The translations under genes and the position numbers were made by a program. Under the pieces are notes generated by a model. That model was not told the origin of the DNA. It saw only the letters and a program-made list of their open reading frames with translations, and searched no databases. This document shows, in pieces, positions 16,259-26,115 of a DNA stretch of 47,556 nt. Every line of letters begins with the position of its first letter. The first letter of the stretch is position 1. This DNA is from Ramicandelaber brevisporus (lineage: Eukaryota > Kickxellomycota > Ramicandelaberales > Ramicandelaberaceae), in contig MU602674.1 in assembly GCA_025201865.1 (NCBI GenBank), forward strand, positions 85,767 through 133,322. Direction: 5' to 3'.

Positions 16259-17899
16259 ATGGATCGTGCTAAGGATCGTCGCGACGCTTTCAAGTCCAAA
16301 GGCGCCTTCAAGGCCGATGACGTTCGTCGTCGCCGCGAAGAGCAGGCCGTCGAGATCCGTCGCCAAAAGCGCGATGAGACTCTGAGCAAGAAGCGTATGA
16401 CCACTGTTGATCCGTCTGCCGTGTCTGATTCCGAGGACGAAGAGGCTGCCGCCAACCAGATTATGCGCAAGCTGAACGAGAACCTGCCCAAGATGCTCGA
16501 GGAAATCTACTCCTCCAACGTCGACCAGCAACTGCAGGCTGCAACTCTGTTCCGCAAGCTTCTCAGCAAGGAGCGCCAGCCGCCCATTGGCGAAATCATT
16601 GCCACTGGCGTTGTGCCACGTCTTGTTGAGCTTTTGGGCTCGCAGCACCAGCTCGTTGTGTTCGAGTCCGCTTGGGCTCTGACTAACATTGCCTCTGGTA
16701 CTAGCTCTGAGACTGCCACCGTTGTCAATGCTGGCGCCATCCCAAGATTTGTGGAGCTTTTGAGCCACCCATCCGCCGATGTCCGTGAGCAGGCCGTTTG
16801 GGCTCTCGGTAACATTGCCGGTGACAGCACTTCCTTCCGTGACCAGGCTCTCCAGTCTGGCGCCATGCAGCCACTGTGCGCTCTGCTTCTGAGCAGCAAC
16901 AGCAAGCAAGCACTGCTCCGCAACGCCACCTGGTCCCTGTCCAACCTGTGCCGCGGCAAGAACCCAGCTCCATCCTGGGACATGATCGAGCCTGCTCTGC
17001 CTGTCTTTGCCCGTCTCATCTACATTGAGGATGGCGAGATTCTGACCGATGCCTGCTGGGCTCTCTCCTACCTGACCGACGGCGCCAACGACAAGATCCA
17101 GTCTGTCATTGAGGCTGGCGTGTGCCGCCGACTTGTCGAGCTCATGATGCACCCATCCAGCAATGTCCAGACCCCAGCCCTGCGCACCATTGGCAACATT
17201 GTCACTGGCGACGATCAGCAGACTCAGGCCGTCATCAACGCTGGCGTCATCCCAGCCCTTCTGCACCTGCTGGCTTCTCCACGCGAGGGCATCCGCAAGG
17301 AGGCTGCCTGGACCATCTCCAACATCACTGCCGGCACTCCAGACCAGATCCAGGCTGTCATCAACGGCAACCTCATCCCGCCACTCATCTACGTTCTGGC
17401 CAATGGCGACTTCAAGTCTCGCAAGGAGGCATGCTGGGCCATCTCCAACGCCACTTCTGGTGGTCTGAACCGTCCTGAGCAGATTCGCTACCTCGTCCAG
17501 CAGGGCTGCATTGCTCCACTGTGCGAGCTGATTGGCTGCATGGACAACCGAATCATCCAGATTGCTCTCGACGGCATTGAGAACATTCTGAAGGTTGGCG
17601 AGATGGACAAGGACCAAGGTGCCACCACCTCCGGCATCAACGACTACGCTCTGTACGTTGAGGAGTGCGGTGGAATGGAGAAGATTCACAACCTGCAGCT
17701 TCACGAGAACACTGCCATTTACAAGAAGGCCTACGCCATCATTGACAAGTACTTTGGCGGTGATGAGGATGAGGAAGGCGCCGGCAACCAGTTTGCAAAT
17801 GCTGCTGTTGGCCAGGATGGCCAGTTTGGCATGAACGTAGACTCCAGCGTTCCTCAAGGTGGATTCAACTTTGGCGGCGGTGACATGATGGAAGAGTAA
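16259..17899 (+). CDS. SRP1: Importin subunit alpha (karyopherin alpha)
   Basis: A 546-aa protein starting ACAAATGG. The importin-beta-binding domain is at the N-terminus ([32 protein letters not shown]). About ten armadillo repeats follow, with the NLS-groove Trp/Asn arrays ([81 protein letters not shown]). The C-terminus has [21 protein letters not shown], which binds the export factor. Its length matches yeast Srp1 (542). It carries classical NLS cargo into the nucleus together with importin beta. Strong C-ending codon bias produces a long antisense open frame, which I reject as a gene. Confidence 0.98.
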   Translation: MDRAKDRRDAFKSKGAFKADDVRRRREEQAVEIRRQKRDETLSKKRMTTVDPSAVSDSEDEEAAANQIMRKLNENLPKMLEEIYSSNVDQQLQAATLFRKLLSKERQPPIGEIIATGVVPRLVELLGSQHQLVVFESAWALTNIASGTSSETATVVNAGAIPRFVELLSHPSADVREQAVWALGNIAGDSTSFRDQALQSGAMQPLCALLLSSNSKQALLRNATWSLSNLCRGKNPAPSWDMIEPALPVFARLIYIEDGEILTDACWALSYLTDGANDKIQSVIEAGVCRRLVELMMHPSSNVQTPALRTIGNIVTGDDQQTQAVINAGVIPALLHLLASPREGIRKEAAWTISNITAGTPDQIQAVINGNLIPPLIYVLANGDFKSRKEACWAISNATSGGLNRPEQIRYLVQQGCIAPLCELIGCMDNRIIQIALDGIENILKVGEMDKDQGATTSGINDYALYVEECGGMEKIHNLQLHENTAIYKKAYAIIDKYFGGDEDEEGAGNQFANAAVGQDGQFGMNVDSSVPQGGFNFGGGDMMEE

Positions 17900-18239
17900 A
17901 GCCTTTTTATTCACGCAGCCATGCTTCAGTAGTATAGCCACTATTAACCAAAAGACCATAACTATTTCTTAGTCACCTAAACACTAATTTGATTCCCAAA
18001 CTAAAACATTGTTTCTTCCCCCCCCCCACATTCACCCATTAACTCACCCATTCACTCACATCCCTCACACTAAAATGTCACTATTCGATTTCGCCTTTTC
18101 CCCCACCTCCATCCCCACACACTCACTTACTCACTCACTCGCTTTTTGATTCAATTCAATGAGTTTTTTTTCATAAGTTCATAAGCAGAGCTCATTTCCT
18201 GCATGGATTGGTTATGAAGTGGTTTTACAGTAGTGACTT
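17900..18239. other. Intergenic: convergent 3' ends of importin alpha and the 53-aa protein
   Basis: 340 bp with a C10 homopolymer near 18018 and CACTCACT/ACCCATTCAC repeats. I see no gene. Confidence 0.6.
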
Positions 18240-18401
18240 TTAATACTCGTCCTCGTCGTCTTCCTCGTCGTGGTCTGGTTGGCGACGCAGCCAGCACTTG
18301 TGGAACCCTTGGCATCGATAGCAGTGTGTCATGTAGCACAGTCTGCAGCTGGCTCCGTAGTTTAGCCGCATGGGATCCTTACACATGTTGCAGCGGTTCA
18401 T
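18240..18401 (-). CDS. Putative small zinc-binding protein, 53 aa (or last exon of a longer gene)
   Basis: From the ATG at 18399-18401 the minus strand encodes MNRCNMCKDPMRLNYG, followed by closely spaced cysteines: CNMC, CRLC, CYRC and a final HKC. These are eight cysteines in all, with nearby His that could complete zinc sites. The tail is acidic (PDHDEEDDEDEY). The paired CxxC knuckles look like two small zinc ribbons. I do not recognise the family. The sequence just upstream (CGAACAG before the ATG, preceded by an A/CAA-rich stretch) could be either a 5'UTR, as in neighbouring genes, or a 3' splice site. The gene may therefore be longer. Confidence 0.6.
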   Translation of the reverse strand: MNRCNMCKDPMRLNYGASCRLCYMTHCYRCQGFHKCWLRRQPDHDEEDDEDEY

Positions 18402-18993
18402 CTGTTCGAGTGATGAGTTTGTTGTTGCTGTTGTTGTTGTTGCTACTTTTGTTTTTGTTTTATTTTTTAAGTATGCGTGCGTTTGAGTGTTTGTGTGTGT
18501 ATGTTTGTGTGAGTGTGAATGACTACCACACTTTTGCTCACTAACACTCAATCCAGCTTTGGATAGGACGTTGCAATATGAATGATAGCAAGTCCTACTC
18601 AACGATTACTACTAATTGCTCTTCTAATCAACTCCAAGACTAATTCAGTCTTTTCACACTATTGTCTCCTTTAAAATGTCACTTGGCAATGTCCATTTTT
18701 GTCTCATTACCATTACAATTGTAATCCTTTATTACAACTACTCCTTAACTTTGTTCCAACGTGACACTAACTTCACCCTTTTATCGAACAAAAAACTCCA
18801 ACATGCTCAAAGGAGTAATAATTGTATGATTGTATGACTGTATGACTGTATGATGAGTTGTTCTATAACGCATCTCCATTGCCGCTTTCTCCCCCACCAT
18901 CATCATCTTCAACTCCAAATCCATCTTTGCCTTCTTCTTCTCCACACTCCACATAGATTTTATATACATTCGCTGCAATAAGAGAATATAAAC
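18402..18993. other. Intergenic between the 53-aa gene and the secreted Pro/Gln protein
   Basis: 592 bp. It holds a TTG-rich tract, a GTGTGTGTATGTTTGTGTGAGTGTG tract and an 8-bp tandem repeat (18823-18854). TTTTATATACATTC (about 18957) and GAATATAAAC sit just before the next ATG. I see no convincing gene. Confidence 0.55.
18823..18854. repeat. 8-bp tandem repeat, 4 copies (TGTATGAY)
   Basis: TGTATGAT, TGTATGAC, TGTATGAC, TGTATGAT in direct succession in the promoter region of the secreted protein. Confidence 0.85.
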
Positions 18994-20894
18994 ATGACAT
19001 ACAGTCGATTCAACATTGCAACATTTGCCACTTTACTTGTGTGCCTTTTGACCCACTTCTCTCAAGCTGCGCCTCATCATCATCGCCACAAAGGTGGCTA
19101 TGGCTACGGTGGTGACAAATACGGCGGCGATAAATATGGTGGTGGTGGCTACGGTGGTGGTGGTAGGTATCCAGATATGCCTCCTCCACCTCTACCGCCT
19201 CCATTCCCAATCCCTCCAACCAACGGCACAAACAGCACCACAACATCTGGTCCAGCAATCACAATTCCTATACCAACTCTTCCGATTCCACCACTCCCAA
19301 TTCCACTTCCAGTACCGCCGCCTATCCCTCAGCAGCCGATTCCAGGTCCATTCCCAATAAACACCATTCCCGGTCCCATTGGTGGCGGCATTGGCACCGG
19401 CATTGCCACAACTGGTGTGCCAATTGCGTACTATACGGGCACGGCTCCACCACCGCAACCACCAGTTCCAGTTCCAATTCCAATTCCAGCTCCAGCCCCA
19501 GCCCCAGCCCCAGCCCCAGCTCCAGGTCCTGGCCCAATGCCTCCTCCGCAACCTGGTCCAACTGGTCCATTCCCGACTTCGCCGCCAACGTTTCCTACTC
19601 CAGTGCCAGTTCCTGGACCAGGACCGCTGATTCCACAGCAGTTCTCTGGCTCAAACATCATTGTCCAAACTTTGACGCTCTCTGGCACGCCTGTTACTAT
19701 AACCGAGCGCTCGATTGTAACAACCAATGTGGTGACGAACATTGTCATGCCAACCAACATGCCAATGGTCGGTGGTGCTGCCATGCCTCTTCAACAGCCT
19801 GGCGCCGGACCAGCAGCATACGCGGCCAATCCCCTAGCCGCTCTGCCTCCTCCTCCTCCTCCGTCTCCTCCTCTGGCACCAATTGCTCCTGTTGGTAATT
19901 TACCTCTGATGCCGTTGGGTGGGCTTGGTGCAGCACCTCCTCTCCTTCCAGTGATGCAAGCTGCCCAAGCACGTGGCTTTGAATCACTCCCACCTCCTGG
20001 CGCCACGGGTTCATGGCCGTCAACCACCACAGGCACAGCATCGTCTCCTTTACTGGCTCAGTCGCAACAAGCTCCTCCGCCAATTGTCATCACTCAGACC
20101 GCAACTGAGACTGAGCGTACCACAATGGTGACTCCAGTAGCATTTGGCGGTTCAACTATTGTTCTCGACCCACCACGTCCTGGAATGGTTGAGATTTTCG
20201 AAGACATGTTCTTGGGTGCCTCACCAACTTCATACCTTGTCAATCCAGCTGCAACAGCCACACCCGTATCAGGTGGTGGTGTCCAGCAAGCTGGAGTGTT
20301 GGATGATGGATCGGGCTCAGCGTCAAGTGTTATGGGTAGATCAACCAATGGAAACAACAATGGTAATGGTGGATTTGGAGCAATTCCAGGTGTGGCACAG
20401 ATTAATGGATTGTTGTTACCAAGTGGTGTTGGTAATATTATTGATGACAACGATGGAGTCCAAGGTATGCAGCAACAGCAACAACAGCAACAGCAGCAAC
20501 AGCAACAACAGCCACATGCTCGGGAACAAATGAGACGCGTTGATTCACCTGCACCACGGAATGTGCATCATCAGCTCAGCAACAGTCTTGGTGGCAGTCT
20601 TGATCTTCTTGATGGCAGCTCTGGCAGCAACAGTAACAAAGCTGCAGAGGGTGGTCGCAACGGGGTTGGTGCAGCAATGGGCTTTGGCGCTGGATTGTTG
20701 TCGCCGATTCGTCATGCTCTGGCCGGTCGTCCTGGTAAAGGCATCTCGGCTGCTGCGGGTAACAGTGGCGGTCGGCAGGCAAGTCAAGCAAATCAGGCAA
20801 ATGTTCACCACCAACAACCTCCTCCGCCTTTCCCGCAGATGCGTTCTGGTGCAAGTGGGTATCCCAGCATTGCCCAACAGCAGCAGCAGCAGAT

Positions 20895-20948
<54 letters not shown>

Positions 20949-22602
20949 GCGTCTTCTACAGCAACGCCTTGAACAGCAGATGGAGTATCAAGCACAAGTG
21001 GCTGCAATGCAACGAGCAGCTGTTATGCAAGCACAGGCTCAAGCACAGATTCAGCAACAGATTCAACAACAGCAATCACTCCAGCAATATCAACCAGTTG
21101 CCATTCAACCACAGCCACAGGTTAGCAATGTAAATGTAGCACTACAGTCATCTCCGATACCTGCGGTTGCTACCACTCCAAATCCGTCACCAGTTCAGCA
21201 AAAGCAGCAGCAACAACCACAGCAACAGCAGCAACCACAGCAACATCAACAAATTGGTCCAATGGCATTTACCACTCAATGGATGGCTACCATCTCTGCG
21301 TCATCACCAGCACAGCGTACAGTTGAACCGCGTGACCACAGCACAGTATCACCAACGACTCCTTCTGCTATGACAGTCCCGCATCCAAGCACAACTACTA
21401 ATTCCGCCAATAGCGCTGCAGCCACTGTACTCTCTTCATCCACCGCATCTTCATTATCCAATGAATCCGGGCCGATGTCAAGCGCAGGTACAAGTGTATC
21501 CGCATCTACATCTACATCTTCATCAGCAAGTCCAACAAAGCGCCGTTCACACAAACGCAAATCTGCTTCATCATCAGCTGCATCATCCGCTGCATCATCT
21601 GATTCGGCCTCCTCGGCGTCTCCATTGGCTACCAAGACACCAGCACCACTGCCATTTGCCCGCAATGTACTCCGTCACCAATCTCATCCATCCTCAGCAA
21701 GTCCATCTCCAACACTGTGGCGCCGTGATGATAGAATGGACACCAACACACAGCCTCCTCAACCATCGCCAACTCAACAGCAGATCCAAACTGTGACAGT
21801 TGCAGCAGCTCCAACAACTATGCTCTTAGTGCCACAATTAACAACTCAACAACTTCAACAGCCACCACAAATGCAGCAGCCACAACAGCCACAACAGCCA
21901 CAGAGTTTGGAAACAAACATGTCACCCAAGCCATTTCCTTCAACATTGACGTATACTTCGCCGTGGACACCGTATTCTGCAGTGTCACCCAGTATGACAC
22001 CAGTATCAACGACAGCAGCACCGGCAAGTGAGCCCGACTTTACTGAGTCCGATATCAATTCCGATGGCAACAAGAATGTACCAGTGTCAAGTCCACAGTT
22101 CCAATCGTCGTACGCATATCCAGCACAACCTCTTCAGCAACTGCAACAATTGCAGCAGCTACAACAGCTACAGCAGTTACAACAACAACAACAACAACAG
22201 CAGCAGCAGCAACAGGAGTCACACGGCACACAGCCACGTCAGCAGCGCCATCGATTCAGCAGCTACAGCAACAGTCCACTATCAAACGCTAGTTCAAACA
22301 ACAACAGGAATGCACTAGTTGACAGTCTCAGACAGCGACCAGCCGACAGTGTCTTCCACAAAATATCATCATCTCTGCGCAGCAGTTTACCAGCAATACC
22401 ACTATTGACATCAACATCTGTCTCATCAGAGTCTGTGCCCTCAAGTGGCAATGATGTCGGTAGTGGTGATTACGATGATGAGGTTGAGGAGAGTGATGGT
22501 TTGTCAGCAAACAGTGTAAGTACACAGCAACAACAGCAACAACAGCAACAATCGCAGGCGACTGGTCAAGTTGGTAGAATGCTTCCTCTTCTCATTGATT
22601 AA
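18994..22602 (+). CDS. Large secreted Pro/Gln-rich low-complexity protein, 1202 aa
   Basis: Starts MTYSRFNIATFATLLVCLLTHFSQA, a signal peptide with likely cleavage near residue 25. In order: a His/Gly/Tyr region (GGYGYGGDKYGGDKYGGGG), and a long Pro-rich region with PAPAPAPAPA and IPIPTLPIPP repeats. Then comes a Val/Thr-rich segment (VTITERSIVTTNVVTNIV). After it, several Gln tracts (about 20466-20512, 20875-20950, 22130-22215, 22526-22557) are separated by Ser-rich stretches, one containing KRRSHKRKS. There is no transmembrane segment or GPI signal at the end (GRMLPLLID). It resembles an extensin-like or cell-wall matrix protein more than an enzyme. I recognise no family. The single 3.6-kb frame argues that it is real. 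Confidence 0.8.
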
Positions 22603-22796
22603 AAAAGTTTTCCTATTATATAGATACTTCTTTCACTTCCCTTTTTCTTTAAGTTATCCTCATATACTATTATCTAACAGTTAAAAGTCATTGTCATTAG
22701 TGTTTGTATCTTTGTTTTTCTTCTCTAAATAAAATGAAATGAGTTAAACATATATGAATAAAAACAATAAAAGTGAGTTAAAGAGTTACATGAAAA

Positions 22797-25730
22797 TCAT
22801 TTAGTGTCTGGTTGTGGAGTGGAAGAAGGTGTGCTTGGATTGTTTGGGTCCAGAATCTTACTTGTGCCACCCAGTTTAAGAATGATCTTCTTCTTTGGTG
22901 CTGTTGCTGCTGCCTGTGTTGGTGCTGATTGTGCTTGTGCTGGTGGTGGTTTTACTGCCACTGCTGGTACTGCTGCTGCCGTTGTATTTGTTGCTGCTGG
23001 TTGATCAGCAGCCTGCCTTGGTAATACTGGTGGAGCGACGGCTGAGGTAGCTGTGGGTGTTGCAATGGATGGTGTCAGATTGGACGATGGAGTGATGGCA
23101 CTCAGACCAGATTCACCTCTCTGATGGATAATGTTGGTGGTGGTAGTGGCGGCGGCGGCAGCAGCTGAGGTATTTAGCTTAAGTAGAGGGACACTGGGTA
23201 TCATTGGCTGAGTTCCACTTAATCTTGCATTCCATTCTGCCTGTTTGGCTTGTTTGGCCTGCTGCTGTTTTAATTTTAACTCTGGGTTCTTTGGCGGCCG
23301 GCCTCTTCTGGCTGGCGCAACTGGATTATCTTGGAAGCGCTGCTGTTGTTGCTGTTGCTGCTGCTGTCTCATTATATTCGACGAATAAGAGTCAATCACT
23401 AATCCAGGTACATGCTGCTGAGATGATGGAGGGGGTGGTCGACCAGATGTCATCAATGGATTACTGTGCATTGGATTATAATGCGGCATTGTGGAGAAGC
23501 TGGGCCGACGTGATGAATGATTTGACATTGAATCCATTCTGGCTCTCTTTGGCGACGATGCCAGGCCATCTGCTTGTGCTGTAGATGCTTGTGGAGGCGG
23601 TGAGAATTCACTATAGTTGCGTTTACTTGACATTATCGATGACGATGATGCACGCGGCGGTGAGTAAATTAGATGGTTGTTATTGATGCCACTGGGAAGC
23701 ATGGTAGGCGAAGTTGCAGGCGATGCAGCTGTCGCAGACATTGATCCATTTCCTCCATAATTAAATCCATATGTATCTGGGCTCATTAATGCACTCTGGC
23801 TGCCATTCAATGCTGCTCTGTTATTGCTGTTGCCATGCAAGATGGACATTCTTCTAGAATATTCGTCCAAATTTGTAGCTGAAACAGGCGATCGCATTTC
23901 ATCATTAACAAAGCTATCTCTTCTACTGCGTAGTCCTGACTGCTGGTGCTGGTGTTGTAACTGGGCATGTATTTGAGCCTGTGTTTGTGCTTGTATGGCT
24001 GCGGTTGCTGCGGCTGCCTGAGCTGCTTTCCTTCTTTGATAAGCTGATAGTTTAGGTGGCTCAATTGCAGACTGCGTGTATGTTATAGCTGCTGTATTGG
24101 ATGCAATGTCCGGTAGCTGTGGACGCACATTCTTTGATGGCTGCGGTATCTGAATATTCAATAATGAAGGATTGGTTAATGCAGTGTGATTAATTCTGCG
24201 CCAATCTTGATCAGGTGTTGCCAAGTCCAAAATAACACTGCACGAGTGTGTGCCATATGATGGTGGTAATGGTGGCAGTTGTGGTGTAGTTTCAGATGAT
24301 TGTTCATTTTCATCAATTTGTTCTTCAGCGTCTAATTGTGAAATGTCATCCATCTTAAGCAATTCATCAAATATAGTATTACATTTTATCATAGAGCTAT
24401 CCATTTCAATATCATCATCAATCTTCATTTCGTTAATTTGCTTCAGTATATTTACATCCACGTCCCCGTTTGATGATAAATTAGTAGCATTGGCAGCTTC
24501 ATCCATGCCTTCTGTTCCAAATAGATCTGCATCGTCAATATCACTCACTTCTGCCTGTGTCTTACCCAGCATTGCATCATCCGAGTGATTAACAGCTGCC
24601 AGCGCAGCATCCAACTCTTCTAAATCGGACAGCATTGGTGATGGCGGCGGAAGTACAGAGGTTGTGTGACCTCTTTCGCTTTCCGCTGTGAGACCAGGGA
24701 TGCGACTCAAGTGACTTGGCACTATGCCAATTAGCCGTTTACTGGGTGTTAAATCAGTCATATGTCCATTAATTTTAATATCCTGGTTCATATCCATGTC
24801 AATGTCAATGTCCACCTTGTCCGTGACTGGAATGTACTTGTTACTCTCACTGTCGTCACCATTAAAATTATCATTGTCGTCATCATCGTCATCATCACCA
24901 AAGTCCCACGTATCCAACCACCCATCCAACTTGGCATCCGCTGGCAGAGGCTGTTTCATCAGATCGTCATACAACTCACCATCCTGATCATTTTCAGTGT
25001 CAATGTATACTCCGTTAACAGCTTCTCTGACCTCAAAGTCATCATCATCATTTACTGGTGAAATCTCGAGTGCATTTCTTTCAATCAATTGACCAACATA
25101 TTGTGACAAATCCTCGCATTCCATTCCAAACACTTCATCCAATGCTGTTACAACATCAGCCAAGTTTGGACGCGTTCTTTGAGCGTGATTTACTCTTTGC
25201 ATTACACTCTGTGCCAGCTGTGTCATAAATGCACTAGCCAAGTCCGTTAAAACCGATAATGGCTGAGTTCCAATCCGTTTGTATGGTGCAGCTGGTGTCA
25301 ATTGCACAGTGTGCAGTACGGACCGTCTCATTGATGAGCTGAAATGGTTAGTTGAAGACAGGAGAGAGTCGCTAAATATTCTGCGTGCTCGATCGAGTGC
25401 AAGTTGCTGAAGTCGAAGCTGCTGTTGCTGATGAGCCGTGCGTCTAACCTTCTGTTGCTGCTGCTGAGCCGAAGAAGAAGACGACGAAGACGCTTTGTTA
25501 CCACCGCCACCACTGGTAGTTGTAGCACCAACCGACGAGGATGACCCTCCCGGTTTCGACTGTTGTTGTTGTTGCTGCTGCTGCTGTTGTTGCTGATGCA
25601 TAGAGAACGAGCCGCCTCGCAATCGACCGTTACCTCCAGAGGCTGTGGTAGCAGCACCTGAGCCACCACTGCCCTTGTAGCTGGTCGTCGCCGAACTTGG
25701 AGGATCGTCCGCAAAGCTGACCACAGCCAT
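22797..25730 (-). CDS. Histone-fold (BTP-type) protein, TAF3/TAF8-like, 977 aa
   Basis: Residues about 95-225 form a bromodomain-associated histone fold, with LALDRARRIFSDSLLSS, PLSVLTDLASAFMTQLAQ, NHAQRTRPNLADVVTALDEV and a GMECEDLSQYVGQLIE end. The same arrangement occurs in TAF3, TAF8 and SPT7 (for example T-PLDVLTDILERYI and NRTEPNLDDVGLAF). An acidic region follows. Around residue 485 there is LPPLPPSYGTHS, reminiscent of the PPLPP-H-Y element after the TAF8 histone fold. An AT-hook-like RRGRPPKNP lies further on, and the C-terminus is basic (PKKKIILKLGG). I see no PHD finger. It is probably a TFIID or SAGA subunit pairing with another histone-fold TAF. Several Gln tracts enlarge it. TAF8 versus TAF3 is undecided. 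Confidence 0.75.
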   Translation of the reverse strand: MAVVSFADDPPSSATTSYKGSGGSGAATTASGGNGRLRGGSFSMHQQQQQQQQQQQQSKPGGSSSSVGATTTSGGGGNKASSSSSSSAQQQQQKVRRTAHQQQQLRLQQLALDRARRIFSDSLLSSTNHFSSSMRRSVLHTVQLTPAAPYKRIGTQPLSVLTDLASAFMTQLAQSVMQRVNHAQRTRPNLADVVTALDEVFGMECEDLSQYVGQLIERNALEISPVNDDDDFEVREAVNGVYIDTENDQDGELYDDLMKQPLPADAKLDGWLDTWDFGDDDDDDDNDNFNGDDSESNKYIPVTDKVDIDIDMDMNQDIKINGHMTDLTPSKRLIGIVPSHLSRIPGLTAESERGHTTSVLPPPSPMLSDLEELDAALAAVNHSDDAMLGKTQAEVSDIDDADLFGTEGMDEAANATNLSSNGDVDVNILKQINEMKIDDDIEMDSSMIKCNTIFDELLKMDDISQLDAEEQIDENEQSSETTPQLPPLPPSYGTHSCSVILDLATPDQDWRRINHTALTNPSLLNIQIPQPSKNVRPQLPDIASNTAAITYTQSAIEPPKLSAYQRRKAAQAAAATAAIQAQTQAQIHAQLQHQHQQSGLRSRRDSFVNDEMRSPVSATNLDEYSRRMSILHGNSNNRAALNGSQSALMSPDTYGFNYGGNGSMSATAASPATSPTMLPSGINNNHLIYSPPRASSSSIMSSKRNYSEFSPPPQASTAQADGLASSPKRARMDSMSNHSSRRPSFSTMPHYNPMHSNPLMTSGRPPPPSSQQHVPGLVIDSYSSNIMRQQQQQQQQQRFQDNPVAPARRGRPPKNPELKLKQQQAKQAKQAEWNARLSGTQPMIPSVPLLKLNTSAAAAAATTTTNIIHQRGESGLSAITPSSNLTPSIATPTATSAVAPPVLPRQAADQPAATNTTAAAVPAVAVKPPPAQAQSAPTQAAATAPKKKIILKLGGTSKILDPNNPSTPSSTPQPDTK

Positions 25731-26115
25731 CGTTGAAAAATAAAAGAAAAAAGAAAAAAGAAAAAGTTATTCTTTGGACTGCAAACTCTGTTTTACACAT
25801 TGGATTGCCGCGAAATAAATGGCAACATGTTTACCTTCCTGTAGGATGCGTACAGCGGCAGGCATCTAACCAGAAAAGAAAGAACATGATTCTTCTTTAT
25901 CTTTTAACCACGCAATACTGTTTCGCTGAATGATGAATGTGTTTATTACTTCGATACAATGTGAATGTGTTGTTGGTGTTCGCGTTTGTTTTGATTGCTG
26001 CCACGAAGCGAGGTGACTGGTTTGTTCTCTCTGCTCTCACCTACTACTCGACTGAAGATTGACTAACTACCAATAACGACAACAGAGTAGAACTGAACAG
26101 CAGATCTACCCAGCC
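25731..26115. other. Divergent intergenic region, histone-fold gene / zinc-finger gene
   Basis: 385 bp containing both promoters. An A-rich AAAGAAAAAAGAAAAAAG leader precedes the minus-strand gene. I see no clear TATA box and no other gene. Confidence 0.55.

Noticed and set aside
16202-17959. 585-codon open frame antisense to importin alpha
   Set aside because: It mirrors the strongly biased codons of importin alpha and lacks domains. Similar antisense frames appear opposite arginase.
18781-18978. 65-codon minus-strand frame in the promoter of the secreted protein
   Set aside because: Short, low-complexity Met/Lys-rich translation running through the 8-bp tandem repeat; no start context or domain.
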